Shown here: positions 24,511-33,408 of the stretch, piece after piece
How the letters are laid out: every line of letters starts with the position of its first letter
Position numbering within the stretch: the first letter of the stretch is position 1
From: Defluviitalea phaphyphila
GTDB taxonomy: Bacteria > Bacillota > Clostridia > Lachnospirales > Defluviitaleaceae
Assembly: GCF_001466305.1 (NCBI RefSeq)
Contig: NZ_JWID01000008.1
Coordinates: 1,301 to 65,300, forward strand
Reading direction: 5' to 3'
Length of the DNA: 64,000 nucleotides
The notes under the pieces: model-generated
The model's database searches: none
Told to the model about the DNA's origin: nothing
What the model saw: only the letters and a program-made list of their open reading frames with translations
Position numbers and translations under genes: made by a program

Positions 24511-25158
24511 TTAGTTTTTAGGAACTTTTTCCCAATCTTTTAAAAAACGTTCTATCCCTATATCCGTTAAAGGATGTTTAGTCATTTGTATAATAACGTT
24601 ATAAGGAATAGTTGCTATATGTGCTCCCATACGTGCTGCTTGTATTACATGAATGGGATTTCTAATACTTGCTGCTATAATTTTAGTATTAATATCATGT
24701 ATATTAAATATTTCTACTATTTCTTCTATTATATTAATACCTTCATTTCCAATATCATCTAATCTTCCTAAAAATGGACTTACATAAGTCGCTCCTGCTC
24801 TTGCTGCAAGTAAAGCTTGAGTCGCAGAAAAAATTAAAGTTACATTCGTTTTTATATTTTCAGAATTTAAAACTTTAACTGCTTTTAATCCTTCTATAGT
24901 CATGGGAATTTTAATAACTATATTTTTATGTATCTTTGATAATTCCCTTGCCTCTTTTATCATTTCTTCTGATTTAAGACTAATAACTTCTGCACTAATG
25001 GGACCATCTACAATAGTTGTAATTTCTTTTACTACTTCAACAAAGTCTCTTCCTTCTTTTGCTATCAAAGAAGGATTAGTAGTAACACCAGATATAACTC
25101 CCATTTCATTAGCTTTTTTTATCTCTTCTACATTAGCTGTATCAATAAATATTTTCAT
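24511..25158 (-). CDS. tal: Transaldolase / fructose-6-phosphate aldolase-like (MipB/TalC type)
   Basis: A 215-residue single-domain TIM barrel of the short transaldolase family. It opens [16 protein letters not shown], has [10 protein letters not shown], the Schiff-base lysine in NIVIKIPMT near residue 84, and [14 protein letters not shown]. The length matches the family's short class (~215). It would move a dihydroxyacetone unit between sugar phosphates in the non-oxidative pentose phosphate route. Substrate preference (transaldolase or aldolase) cannot be told from these motifs. Clear start at 25158 with GGGAG upstream. Confidence 0.93.
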   Translation of the reverse strand: MKIFIDTANVEEIKKANEMGVISGVTTNPSLIAKEGRDFVEVVKEITTIVDGPISAEVISLKSEEMIKEARELSKIHKNIVIKIPMTIEGLKAVKVLNSENIKTNVTLIFSATQALLAARAGATYVSPFLGRLDDIGNEGINIIEEIVEIFNIHDINTKIIAASIRNPIHVIQAARMGAHIATIPYNVIIQMTKHPLTDIGIERFLKDWEKVPKN

Positions 25159-25240
25159 TTTATTATCTCCCTTACCTTAATTTATTTTTATTTAGTTTTA
25201 TTTATTTTTATGTGATTTTATATAAAAATATTTATTAAAA

Positions 25241-25263
25241 AAGGGCGAAGAAATTTCGCCCTT
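25241..25263 (-). terminator. Terminator of the yhcH-type gene
   Basis: AAGGGCGAA (25241-25249) pairs with TTCGCCCTT (25255-25263), with a T run downstream on the minus strand. It ends the transcript of the gene at 25283-25762. Confidence 0.88.
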
Positions 25264-25282
25264 ATCTTATATAATAAATATT

Positions 25283-25762
25283 TTATTTACAGAGTTCAGA
25301 AACTTTAACTTTTACAACAACCTTTCTAACTTTTCCCGGTGTATCAAAAGCACAAAGGGGTCTATGAATATCTTCTGGGAAAAATACTGCAAAATCTCCT
25401 GGAAATAATTTTAATTCCATTTCATTTGGTACTTCATTAGTATATTTTATTATATCTTTTTCTTTTAATTTATCTTCCTTTACTACTAATCCATCAGTTT
25501 TTTTAGCAAAACCTATAATCTCTTTTCCTGATACTAAAAATTGAATATCTACATAATCAACATGAGCTTCTGGAGCTCTTTCTTCTTTAGGAGAAGTTTC
25601 TTTATCCATTACCATTGCAAAAAGTTTATCTCCATCTATCTCATATTTTTTAGCTTCCATAGTAGTAAAATCATTTTCTTGTAAAAATTTTATGGCATTT
25701 TGAAGAATGTCAGGATACATACTACTTTCCTGATCCCAACTTTTTAAATTTCCAAATATCAT
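25283..25762 (-). CDS. YhcH/YjgK/YiaL family protein
   Basis: A 159-residue cupin-like protein of the YhcH/YjgK/YiaL (EbgC) family, whose members act as sugar anomerases or mutarotases, often in sialic acid or beta-galactoside use. Visible family landmarks are MIFGNLKSWD at the start, EAHVDYVDIQFLVSGKEIIG in the middle, and FFPEDIHRPLCAF near the end, with the metal-binding His/Glu residues. It is soluble. No sialic-acid genes adjoin it, so the substrate is open. It has its own terminator. Confidence 0.9.
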   Translation of the reverse strand: MIFGNLKSWDQESSMYPDILQNAIKFLQENDFTTMEAKKYEIDGDKLFAMVMDKETSPKEERAPEAHVDYVDIQFLVSGKEIIGFAKKTDGLVVKEDKLKEKDIIKYTNEVPNEMELKLFPGDFAVFFPEDIHRPLCAFDTPGKVRKVVVKVKVSELCK

Positions 25763-25786
25763 ATTTCAAACCCCCTATAATAAAAT

Positions 25787-27253
25787 TTAATTTTTTACAT
25801 TAATATTTTTTACGACATCTTTTAAATTATTAGATAACTGTAAAAGCTTTGAACTTAATTCTTTAAAATTTTCTATTAAAGCTAACTGTTCTTGAGTAGA
25901 AGCTGATACTTGCTGTGTACTTGCTGCATTTTGCTGAGCTGCAATAGATATAGTTTCTAATACATTTATAATACTATTAGTTTTCTTATCCATCTTTTCA
26001 CCAGCAGTATTTAATAAGTTAGTCTTTTCACGAATACTTTCAATAGCATTAGCTATATCAATAAATATTTGTTCTGTATCTTTAATAGAATTAGTTTGTG
26101 AATTAATCATATTAACAGTATCCTGCATACTCTTAAAAGCATTTTCCATATTTATTTGTAATCCTTTTATAACCTCTTCTATCATTTTAATAGAATTAGA
26201 AGATTGTTCCGCTAATTTTCTTATTTCTTCCGCTACAACAGCAAAACCTTTTCCTGCTTCCCCTGCTCTAGCAGCTTCTATAGCTGCATTTAAAGCAAGT
26301 AGATTAGTTTGTTCTGCAATAGATACTATAACATCACTAGCTTCTCCTATTTTTTTAGTACTTTCCGTAGTATCTTGTATAACCTTTTCTAAATCTTTAA
26401 TAGAAACATTTGTACCTTCTGTATATTTCATTAAATCTTTTAAAATATTAGAACCTTTATTTTTTAAATCTTCTGCTATTGAAGTAATATTTTCTAAAAC
26501 CTCTGCTACTCCTAAAACACGTTTAACATTTCTTCCTAAACTTTCAGTTTCTTTTGCACCATTATCAATTTCTTGTGCTTGATTTGATGCACTAACAGAT
26601 ATTTCATTAATAGCACTGGCAACTTCATTAACTATATTAGAAATATTATCTGCAGAACTTCCTATTGTAGATACTGAAGAAGCAAGCTCTTCACTAGAAC
26701 TTATCAACTTTTTAATAATTTCTTCTTTCATTAATTTTTCTCTATTAGTTTCTTCTATATAATCATTATTTTCTTTATTTGATTTATTAATAGTCCAAGT
26801 ATTTATATATTGAACAATTATGGTAACAAAAATAACTCCAGCTGATATAAATAATCCTTCTCCTTTTAATTCTCCAGTGAATACATCTATTAATGTTGCT
26901 GTAATAATAATCAAACCATTTATCGTGGTTAATTTTTTATCTCCATATATTCCAAATAATGATATTAAAGGAAATACAAAGGCAAATGAAAATATTCCTC
27001 TAGCATAAGTTACTATAATTAAATAAGAGATTATAAAACCAGAAAAAATTATATATCTTAATATATTTGACGCCTTGTTTTTAAAATATAAATATGTAGA
27101 AAATACCAACGAAATCCATATTATACCAATCAAAATGCTCATTTCTAATTTGTTATTAGGAAAACTAACAGCAAATGCAGTCATAAATACTCCAATTATA
27201 ATACTCATTATCCATAAACTTTTATTAAGCAGTTTTAAAGTATTTTTATCCAT
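25787..27253 (-). CDS. Methyl-accepting chemotaxis protein (membrane sensor)
   Basis: The N-terminal ~165 residues contain about six closely spaced hydrophobic helices ([52 protein letters not shown] ...) with almost no extracellular loop, so it senses within or near the membrane. The rest is the helical signalling rod with the conserved tip [20 protein letters not shown] and [14 protein letters not shown]. No HAMP domain is obvious. No other chemotaxis gene is in the window, so it is an orphan receptor. It would feed CheA/CheW encoded elsewhere. Confidence 0.93.
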   Translation of the reverse strand: MDKNTLKLLNKSLWIMSIIIGVFMTAFAVSFPNNKLEMSILIGIIWISLVFSTYLYFKNKASNILRYIIFSGFIISYLIIVTYARGIFSFAFVFPLISLFGIYGDKKLTTINGLIIITATLIDVFTGELKGEGLFISAGVIFVTIIVQYINTWTINKSNKENNDYIEETNREKLMKEEIIKKLISSSEELASSVSTIGSSADNISNIVNEVASAINEISVSASNQAQEIDNGAKETESLGRNVKRVLGVAEVLENITSIAEDLKNKGSNILKDLMKYTEGTNVSIKDLEKVIQDTTESTKKIGEASDVIVSIAEQTNLLALNAAIEAARAGEAGKGFAVVAEEIRKLAEQSSNSIKMIEEVIKGLQINMENAFKSMQDTVNMINSQTNSIKDTEQIFIDIANAIESIREKTNLLNTAGEKMDKKTNSIINVLETISIAAQQNAASTQQVSASTQEQLALIENFKELSSKLLQLSNNLKDVVKNINVKN

Positions 27254-27420
27254 AGTTATATCTCCTTATATATAAATTTTGATATAAAGAAATTATTATT
27301 TAAAAATAAAATTAAATTTTATTACAATAATTATTATAAATGTTTTCTATGCCTATTTCAATAAAATATTTTTCAAATTATAAAAAATTTAGACTTTTGT
27401 ACTATATTAAAATATCTTTA

Positions 27421-28098
27421 TTACTTTTTTACTACTTTTACTCCATTCCCTATCATACTATATAAAAATACTACATTCATTAAATCTCCATTATGATTTA
27501 CTTCATCTATGTCATAAGTATCTACTGCATAAATAGGAACTATAACTTGTGCATCATAATGATTATTAATAAAATATGCCTGCATGGAAACTGCTGCTTG
27601 ATAAATGCATATATCTGTACAGTCTCCTATAATAACAAACTTTTTAATTCCTTTTTTATATAATTTCATAAAAGTTTCTCTAAATTCCTCTACTACAAAA
27701 GCATTTGTACAATTTTTCCCTATAACTATTTTATTATCTATATCTTCTAATTCCTTTATAATTTCTGCTTCTTTAGTTCCTGCTATACAATGAGGAGGAT
27801 ATGCTTTAAATTCCATAGAATCCTTTGGATGATTCTCATTAACAATTATAATAGGAATTTCCTTATTTTTATTAAAACTATGAGCAATGTTTGATACTTC
27901 TGGAATCAAAGCTTCAACCCTTTCACTGTATAAAGCTCCCTTTTTTGCAAATCCATTATTCATATCTATTATGATTAATGCTGCCTCTCCAACTAAATCT
28001 TCTACATTTAATACTTCTAAATCATTAAAACTATCTAATATATTTGCCAAAGTTTTTGATGCTTTATTAATAAATATATCTTTATTAATCTTTTTCAT
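27421..28098 (-). CDS. Isochorismatase-family cysteine hydrolase (nicotinamidase-like)
   Basis: A 225-residue isochorismatase-fold protein: AALIIIDMNNGFAKKGAL carries the catalytic Asp, KNCTNAFV the Lys region, and FVIIGDCTDICIYQAAVS the nucleophile Cys. Metal-type residues (EIIKELEDID, HPKDSMEF) lie between. Such enzymes hydrolyse amides such as nicotinamide. The extra ~35 N-terminal residues before the core are longer than in pncA. No NAD genes adjoin it, so the substrate is uncertain. It is divergent from sfsA. Confidence 0.85.
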   Translation of the reverse strand: MKKINKDIFINKASKTLANILDSFNDLEVLNVEDLVGEAALIIIDMNNGFAKKGALYSERVEALIPEVSNIAHSFNKNKEIPIIIVNENHPKDSMEFKAYPPHCIAGTKEAEIIKELEDIDNKIVIGKNCTNAFVVEEFRETFMKLYKKGIKKFVIIGDCTDICIYQAAVSMQAYFINNHYDAQVIVPIYAVDTYDIDEVNHNGDLMNVVFLYSMIGNGVKVVKK

Positions 28099-28284
28099 AA
28101 TAATTCCTCCTAAATTTATTATAATATGAATATTTTAATCTCCATGATTTTTCATATGTATATACATATATTTTATATTAATGATATATTAATTACAATA
28201 TTTTTACTATTAAAGTTATTTGATTAAATTTTTATTATATGCTATTATCATATTCAAAATTACTAAAAAGAAAGGTTTTATATA

Positions 28285-28974
28285 ATGAAATTAAACTATG
28301 ATATTGTATATGGGAAATTTATACGAAGACCTAATAGATTTATTGCTCATATTGATGTTTCTGGGAAAGAAGTTATTTGCCATGTACCTAATACTGGAAG
28401 ACTAAAGGAATTATTATATTCTGGCGTAGAAGTTATTTTATCTTATCATCCTACATCTTCTAATAGAAAAACAAAATATGACCTTAGAATGATAAAAAAA
28501 GGAGATTATTGGATTTCTATAGACTCTCAGCTTCCCAATGCCTTAGCCTATGAAGCTATCTCTCAAGGAATTATAAAAGAATTAAGAAATTATTCTGAAA
28601 TAAAAAAGGAAATTACATATAAAAATAGTCGTTTTGATTTACAATTAATTGGAGATAAGACTTATTTTATAGAGGTTAAGGGAGTTACTTTAGAAAAGGA
28701 TAATTGGACTTACTTTCCCGATGCTCCAACTTCAAGGGGGCGAAAACATATTGATGAAATAATTGATGCTGTTAAAAATGGATTTAGAGGTGTAATCCTT
28801 TTTGTAGTCCAAGTTTCTTATGCTAAGGGATTTAGTCCTAATGCTGTCACTGACCCAGACTTTGCTAAAAAACTTAAAGAAGCTTATAAAGCAGGAGTAG
28901 AAATACTTGCTTATAGATGTGATATATCTACAGAAGAAGTTAAAATTGTAGAAAAAATACCTGTTGTTTTATAA
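28285..28974 (+). CDS. sfsA: SfsA, sugar fermentation stimulation family nuclease-like protein
   Basis: A 229-residue protein with full SfsA landmarks: GKFIRRPNRFIAHIDVSG, CHVPNTGRLKELLYSGV at the start, SRFDLQLIGDKTYFIEVKGV in the middle (PD-(D/E)xK-like core) and FPDAPTSRGRKHIDEI near residue 155. The N-terminal part resembles an OB fold. The exact cell role is not settled in the family; DNA binding and nuclease activity have been proposed. AGAAAGG precedes the ATG, and a clean terminator follows directly before the CRISPR array. Confidence 0.95.
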   Translation: MKLNYDIVYGKFIRRPNRFIAHIDVSGKEVICHVPNTGRLKELLYSGVEVILSYHPTSSNRKTKYDLRMIKKGDYWISIDSQLPNALAYEAISQGIIKELRNYSEIKKEITYKNSRFDLQLIGDKTYFIEVKGVTLEKDNWTYFPDAPTSRGRKHIDEIIDAVKNGFRGVILFVVQVSYAKGFSPNAVTDPDFAKKLKEAYKAGVEILAYRCDISTEEVKIVEKIPVVL

Positions 28975-28996
28975 ATATTAAAACAAATAATACTAT

Positions 28997-29024
28997 AAAA
29001 AACCCCATGTGAAGGGGTTTTTTT
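28997..29024 (+). terminator. Terminator of sfsA
   Basis: AAAAAACCCC and GGGGTTTTTTT around a 7-base loop. It ends exactly where the leader-distal CRISPR repeat begins, and the A run could also end array transcripts coming from the right. Confidence 0.9.
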
Positions 29025-29186
29025 GTTTTCCTCCCTTATAGGGGATATATAAACTAAAGATAAATTTATTCAAAAAATTAATAATTCAACATTTTCCTCC
29101 CTTATAGGGGATATATAAACGATTCCACCAACTGACCAACAGACCCACTATATATTATTTTCCTCCCTTATAGGGGATATATAAAC
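29025..29186 (-). CRISPR. Short CRISPR array: three 30-bp repeats, two 36-bp spacers
   Basis: Repeats at 29025-29054, 29091-29120 and 29157-29186 share TTTTCCTCCCTTATAGGGG and the end ATATATAAAC. Only the first base differs: g in the first copy, a in the other two. Spacers 29055-29090 and 29121-29156 are both 36 bases. If transcribed like the cas genes (minus), the copy at 29025 is the last one and carries the variant base, as degenerate terminal repeats do. The crRNA tag on that strand would be AGGAAAA(T/C). A weak CCC/GGG stem with a TATA-rich loop lies in the repeat. No spacer match was noticed inside the window. Confidence 0.93.
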
Positions 29187-29329
29187 CCATTGAATATACT
29201 ATAAAAACTGTGTTTGTGAATTTTTTTAATTTTTATTTAATTATGACAATAATTAAATATGCGATGATTTCGTGCTTTCTTTTCTGTCGAACCCCCACAT
29301 TTTTTACACTACTAGGGGTCGACAGAAAA
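29187..29329 (-). promoter_or_regulatory. CRISPR leader with long inverted repeat
   Basis: Between the cas6 stop and the first repeat. TTTTCTGTCGA-A-CCCC (29280-29295) and GGGGTCGACAGAAAA (29315-29329) form a 15-bp stem with one bulged base and an 18-20-base loop. The inverted repeat abuts the cas6 stop codon. The remaining ~90 bases are AT-rich, as leaders are. Confidence 0.65.
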
Positions 29330-30088
29330 TTATAAAACTCTAATATAATTATCCCATTTATTTATCTCATTTATTAATTCAATACAGCCAAATCCTTGGG
29401 AATTTTTATTGCCTAAGCCACAGCTATAAGCTATATCTATTATTTCAGGATTGCCAATTATTATAAATCCTCCTAAAAATCCTTCATAAGGATATTTTTT
29501 ATAAAAATCTACTACCTTTTTTGTTTTTTTATAATCTAAAATTTTTACTTCCAAATTTCCCTTATAATCATGATTATAATAAGCCTTATATTTTTTTAGG
29601 AGATTTTCTTTCATTTTTTCTGTAAATAAAGGATCTTTTATATCATAAAAAATATCTTGTCCATTTTCAATATATTTTTTTAACACTACTGGCGAAATAG
29701 TTAGTCCAACTATTTTTCTTCTTTTAAAATCCTTTCTTGCATAAACCTTTTCTATATCCATTTTCCCTTCTCTAAAATTAAAATATCGTCTATTTATAAT
29801 GCCATTTATAAAAGCAAATATAAATCTTTCATCTATTGTTGATATAGTTAAAAAAACTTTTCCTTTTTTTATATTTATTATATCTTTCATAACTTTCTTA
29901 TTTGGAATTACTAGTTTTGAAAAAGTAAAAAGCTTAAAATTTCTTTTTTTATATTTATATCCTTCTTCATGCAGAAACTTACTATATACAGGTTCTAATA
30001 TATCATATATATTTTTTTGAATTATATGGTTATAATGAAGGGGTAATCCTATATCCTCTTTTACATCAAAAACTATTTTTAATCTCAT
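29330..30088 (-). CDS. cas6: Cas6 CRISPR RNA endonuclease
   Basis: A 252-residue protein with the Cas6 layout: an N-terminal ferredoxin-like half (MRLKIVFDVKEDIGLPLHYN with HYN as the candidate histidine) and a Gly-rich C-terminal loop GGFIIIGNPEI ... AYSCGLGNKNSQGFGCIEL. GLGNKNSQGFG is the family's G-rich RNA-binding signature. Cas6 cuts the repeat RNA to make crRNAs. It is the last cas gene, 65 bases after csm5, and the leader hairpin starts right after its stop. Confidence 0.93.
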   Translation of the reverse strand: MRLKIVFDVKEDIGLPLHYNHIIQKNIYDILEPVYSKFLHEEGYKYKKRNFKLFTFSKLVIPNKKVMKDIINIKKGKVFLTISTIDERFIFAFINGIINRRYFNFREGKMDIEKVYARKDFKRRKIVGLTISPVVLKKYIENGQDIFYDIKDPLFTEKMKENLLKKYKAYYNHDYKGNLEVKILDYKKTKKVVDFYKKYPYEGFLGGFIIIGNPEIIDIAYSCGLGNKNSQGFGCIELINEINKWDNYIRVL

Positions 30089-30153
30089 ATTTTCTATCTC
30101 CCATTTAATTTTAACTTTGTTTTAGACAATACTTTATTGTTTTATAAACCATA

Positions 30154-31341
30154 TTATTCTATATCCCATTTAATTCTAACCCATCCTGTAGGAATACCAC
30201 TGCTTGCAGATACATTTATGGTATATGGTATAAAGTCATTATTGTTTATATTTTTATTATCGAAGACCATAAAGCTTTTAGATAAAATTCCCGAATGTCC
30301 TAATTTGAATACAAATTGATTTTCTTCATTATTTTTTTCTAAAAGCATATCATAAAAATTTTCTACTGTATTTGTATCTTGACTTTTAGTATCCTTTAAC
30401 ATTCGTCTTTCTACTTTTATTATTTTATTTGCCATTTTTTTTAGTCCTGCAAAGGCTTCTTCTACAGGAGTAATATAATCATTTTGCTTATTTAAACATT
30501 GAAATAAAGTAATTGCCTTTCTATTTTTATCATAATATTTATAATATATTTCTCCTTTAAAAATCGACCCAATATTAGGAGTTTCAAAATACTGTGGAAT
30601 CCCTTTATTGGCATTTCTTTTTGTTTTCTTTCTTCTATCTATTCTATCTATTTTTTCTACTATCATTTCTCCTTCATAAAGTTTTAGATCACAGCATACT
30701 ATATTTTTAAATATTAATTCTATAATATCTGACCCTTGATAATTTTTATCTTTAATCTTTACATTATAATCTTTTATGTTCGTAAGTTTTCTTTCTAATT
30801 GTTTTTGCTGATTTTTTTGTCTATTTTCTTTATTTTTTGATTTATTCTCCATATTATATTGTAATACTAAATTTTTCCCACGTCTTTTAAAATAATACTG
30901 CATATTTATATCCTTAGCTGCAATAAATCCAGTTCTTAACATTCCTTTTACTGTAGAACCAAAAATAGTTGGAACTTGTTTTACATGATTATCATCTATT
31001 ATTACTGACTTACTAAATCGTGAAAGTTCTATTTTATTTTCTAGTTTATTTTTTAATTTTATAATTTCTAAATATTTTTTAGCCTCTTTCATATTTTTTA
31101 TTTTTTCTAGCAATTCATCATATTTTTTATCCAAATCTTCTTCTTTTAATATACCTATATTTAATAAATTTAATATATCTTCTTCTTTTATAAAATAAAT
31201 AGCATCATCGTCTATAATGTATTCATAACTATGATATTTAGTACTATCACTACCACCTAAATTATCTACTCCTTCAATACAGGTAGGTGATAAAATTTCA
31301 ATTTCTAAAAAATATTTGTCCATAGAAGGAGAGAAACTCAT
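30154..31341 (-). CDS. csm5: Csm5, type III-A effector cap subunit
   Basis: A RAMP-superfamily protein of 395 residues that caps the crRNA-containing backbone at the 3' end of the crRNA. Landmarks are an N-terminal FLEIEILSPTCIEGVDNLGG, a VPTIFGSTVKGMLRTGFIAA stretch (residues ~120-145, the GS-x-KG element) and a C-terminal GHSGILSKSF ... ASSGIPTGWVRI with Gly-rich turns. The middle holds a Lys-rich helical insertion (~165-195). The start overlaps the csm4 stop by 4 bases (ATGA), so the two are coupled. Expression is likely from the cas10 promoter. Confidence 0.9.
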   Translation of the reverse strand: MSFSPSMDKYFLEIEILSPTCIEGVDNLGGSDSTKYHSYEYIIDDDAIYFIKEEDILNLLNIGILKEEDLDKKYDELLEKIKNMKEAKKYLEIIKLKNKLENKIELSRFSKSVIIDDNHVKQVPTIFGSTVKGMLRTGFIAAKDINMQYYFKRRGKNLVLQYNMENKSKNKENRQKNQQKQLERKLTNIKDYNVKIKDKNYQGSDIIELIFKNIVCCDLKLYEGEMIVEKIDRIDRRKKTKRNANKGIPQYFETPNIGSIFKGEIYYKYYDKNRKAITLFQCLNKQNDYITPVEEAFAGLKKMANKIIKVERRMLKDTKSQDTNTVENFYDMLLEKNNEENQFVFKLGHSGILSKSFMVFDNKNINNNDFIPYTINVSASSGIPTGWVRIKWDIE

Positions 31342-32195
31342 CTCATCTCCTCCTCTCTAAATGATATAGGGAAAACACAATTATATATGTGTATTTTCTT
31401 TGTACCATTTTTTATAGTATGTATGTAAGTACCATTACCTCTTTTCTTTTCTATTTTGCTTCCCTTTTCAAATATATAATATACAGGCTTTATAAAGCTT
31501 AAACTTCTTCCATCATATCTATTTACTTTATACTTTAAAAATTTATAATCTCTTAAACATTCTTCTGTAATTATAGTAGATGAAATAGAAAATTTAGGAT
31601 TAGTGTCATCTATATATCTTTTATACATTTTTTCATCTTTAATAAATATTTTTTCATCTTTTTTTATGAATTTAATTTCTCCCATACCAATACTTATATC
31701 AGTCCCTACTCCTGTTTTCTCTAGTATATTAAAAACAAGTTCTAAAAGCTCTAATACCTTTTGTTTTTCTGTATAAATAAATATAGAATATGTATTATCT
31801 TGACTATATCTTTTTTCATCCTGATAAAAAAGGTATGAGTCTTGAGCACATCCATTTTTTCTATCTATCCTAATTCTTATTCTTGTATTTGGAATTTCTT
31901 TAAGATTATATTTTTCTTTTTGGTATTTCTTCCACTCTCTATATGCTTCTCTTTTTTCTTTTAAGTTTCCCTCTTGAAAATCAAAAATATTATTTTCAAA
32001 TTTAAAATAAGGAAATTCATTTTTTAATAACATATCACTTATTAATAAATTACTTGAAATCATATATTCTATTAATTCTTCTGCTTTTTTTTCGTCAAAA
32101 ATTTCATATAATACCTTTGCAATATTTCCAAATATAGTAGGAGATATAAGACTTACATTTAAATTTTTTATTTTAAAATCTGCTCTATATATCAT
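31338..32195 (-). CDS. csm4: Csm4, type III-A effector subunit binding the crRNA 5' tag
   Basis: A 285-residue RAMP protein. It opens with a strand and SLISPTIFGNIAKVLYEIF (the G-x-I-x-K element), and has a GVGTDISIGMGEIKFI Gly-rich loop near residue 165. The sequence continues into a less conserved C-terminal half that ends in basic strands. Csm4 binds Cas10 and the 5' tag of the crRNA. It overlaps both neighbours by 4 bases, showing tight coupling within the Csm operon. Size is normal for the family (~290). Confidence 0.9.
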   Translation of the reverse strand: MIYRADFKIKNLNVSLISPTIFGNIAKVLYEIFDEKKAEELIEYMISSNLLISDMLLKNEFPYFKFENNIFDFQEGNLKEKREAYREWKKYQKEKYNLKEIPNTRIRIRIDRKNGCAQDSYLFYQDEKRYSQDNTYSIFIYTEKQKVLELLELVFNILEKTGVGTDISIGMGEIKFIKKDEKIFIKDEKMYKRYIDDTNPKFSISSTIITEECLRDYKFLKYKVNRYDGRSLSFIKPVYYIFEKGSKIEKKRGNGTYIHTIKNGTKKIHIYNCVFPISFREEEMR

Positions 32196-32869
32196 AGATT
32201 TCCCCTATCTATGGATAATTCTTTAACTTTCTTAGCTACATCAAATTCTTCATATTTAAGCTCTGTAAAAGTAACTTGTCCATATCCCCTACTTCCTCCA
32301 CTACCTATATAATTATATTCAACTAATTTAAATGCTAAGTTTAGAGCATTTAGTAAATCTTCTTCTTTATCTTTATCTTCTTCAAATATTTTTAATGCTA
32401 AATTAATTTCAAATTCGCATCCTGCTGGAATTCTATCAAAAGTTCTTAGACTAGTTGATGTTCCTTTTATCCTATCTATAGAATTTTCTTTTTTTATTTC
32501 AACTCCAAAAGGAAGTATTTCATTTAGTATCATTTTACTTTTTTCTGTTAAAAATGAATCTCTAACTATTATCCTAGTATGGCTCCTTAAATTTTCTGTT
32601 TCTTTATTATTTGCCTTGCCAAATATTTTACATATTATACATTCCCCACAAGAACATACTTCTTCTTTACCACGGGCAATTTCAAGGGATGACCTTAAAA
32701 CTCCTTTTAATGATGACCCCGGAATATATGGCAGTCCTGTTAATGGATCTTTTATTACAGGATTGTCTATCCCACCTATTTTTATTTCATCATCACTACC
32801 AACTATCCTTAACCCTGTTTTTAATTTCATTAATTTTGTTATATTAATTATTTTTATAAGTTTTCCCAT
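32192..32869 (-). CDS. csm3: Csm3, type III-A backbone subunit and target-RNA nuclease
   Basis: A 225-residue RAMP protein with the Csm3 layout: LKTGLRIVGSDDEIKIGGID, then NPVIKDPLTGLPYIPGSSLKG. The Asp in GGIDNPV is the expected catalytic residue for cutting target RNA every six bases. SSLKGVLRSSLE is the G-x-S-x-KG element. CSCGECIICKIFG (~residues 72-84) is a Cys cluster common in clostridial Csm3. GSGGSRGYGQVTF near 200 is the G-rich loop. It is present in several copies per complex in the family. Confidence 0.94.
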   Translation of the reverse strand: MGKLIKIINITKLMKLKTGLRIVGSDDEIKIGGIDNPVIKDPLTGLPYIPGSSLKGVLRSSLEIARGKEEVCSCGECIICKIFGKANNKETENLRSHTRIIVRDSFLTEKSKMILNEILPFGVEIKKENSIDRIKGTSTSLRTFDRIPAGCEFEINLALKIFEEDKDKEEDLLNALNLAFKLVEYNYIGSGGSRGYGQVTFTELKYEEFDVAKKVKELSIDRGNL

Positions 32870-32880
32870 TATAATTCCTC

Positions 32881-33408
32881 CTACTCCTCATATCTAAGAT
32901 TCCCTAAAACACATTCAAATAGGTCTATAAAATAATCAAACTCTTTTTTGGATTTTATATTATCAATAAATGTTTCTATAAATTTTCTTAATAGTTCATA
33001 GCCTTTATCTTTACTTTTATCTTCTTTTTTCTTTTTTTGTAATATATAATTTGTTTTTCCCTTCATAAGTTTTATATAGACATAATATTTTTTGAATATT
33101 TCTTCTTCTACCACTTTTTTATCAAAGGATTCTTCAGAAAGCCTTCTTATAAAATCTCGCTGCATTTTAAGCTGTATGCTTTTAAAAGAATCAAATATAT
33201 TTCTTATAGAACTATTAGATATAAATTTCTTATCCCTAAGAGCTGCTGCAAATTCTTCAACTAAATCTATAATATCTTTATTTAAAATATCTTCTTTTGT
33301 AAATTCCTTTTTAATCTTTTCTGAAAGTGCGTTCAAAATCTTATTGATACTATTATCAAAATTTTTACTATTATCCAATTTTTTTTGGTCATTTTTAATC
33401 TTCTGCAT
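32881..33408 (-). CDS. csm2: Csm2, type III-A small subunit
   Basis: A 175-residue, highly charged helical protein; the family is usually ~120-140, so this one has an extended Lys/Asp-rich N-terminus (DQKKLDNSKNFDNSINKI). The core (NSSIRNIFDSFKSIQLKMQR) matches the Csm2 pattern of S-x-I-R-x-I-F. A Lys-rich patch near 125-140 could touch RNA. The start overlaps the cas10 stop by 14 bases. Assignment uses both pattern and position between cas10 and csm3. Confidence 0.85.
   Translation of the reverse strand: MQKIKNDQKKLDNSKNFDNSINKILNALSEKIKKEFTKEDILNKDIIDLVEEFAAALRDKKFISNSSIRNIFDSFKSIQLKMQRDFIRRLSEESFDKKVVEEEIFKKYYVYIKLMKGKTNYILQKKKKEDKSKDKGYELLRKFIETFIDNIKSKKEFDYFIDLFECVLGNLRYEE

Noticed and set aside
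29283-29292. Spo0A box (TGTCGAA) near the CRISPR leader
   Set aside because: The motif is one arm of the leader inverted repeat and lies downstream of cas6; no gene start fits.
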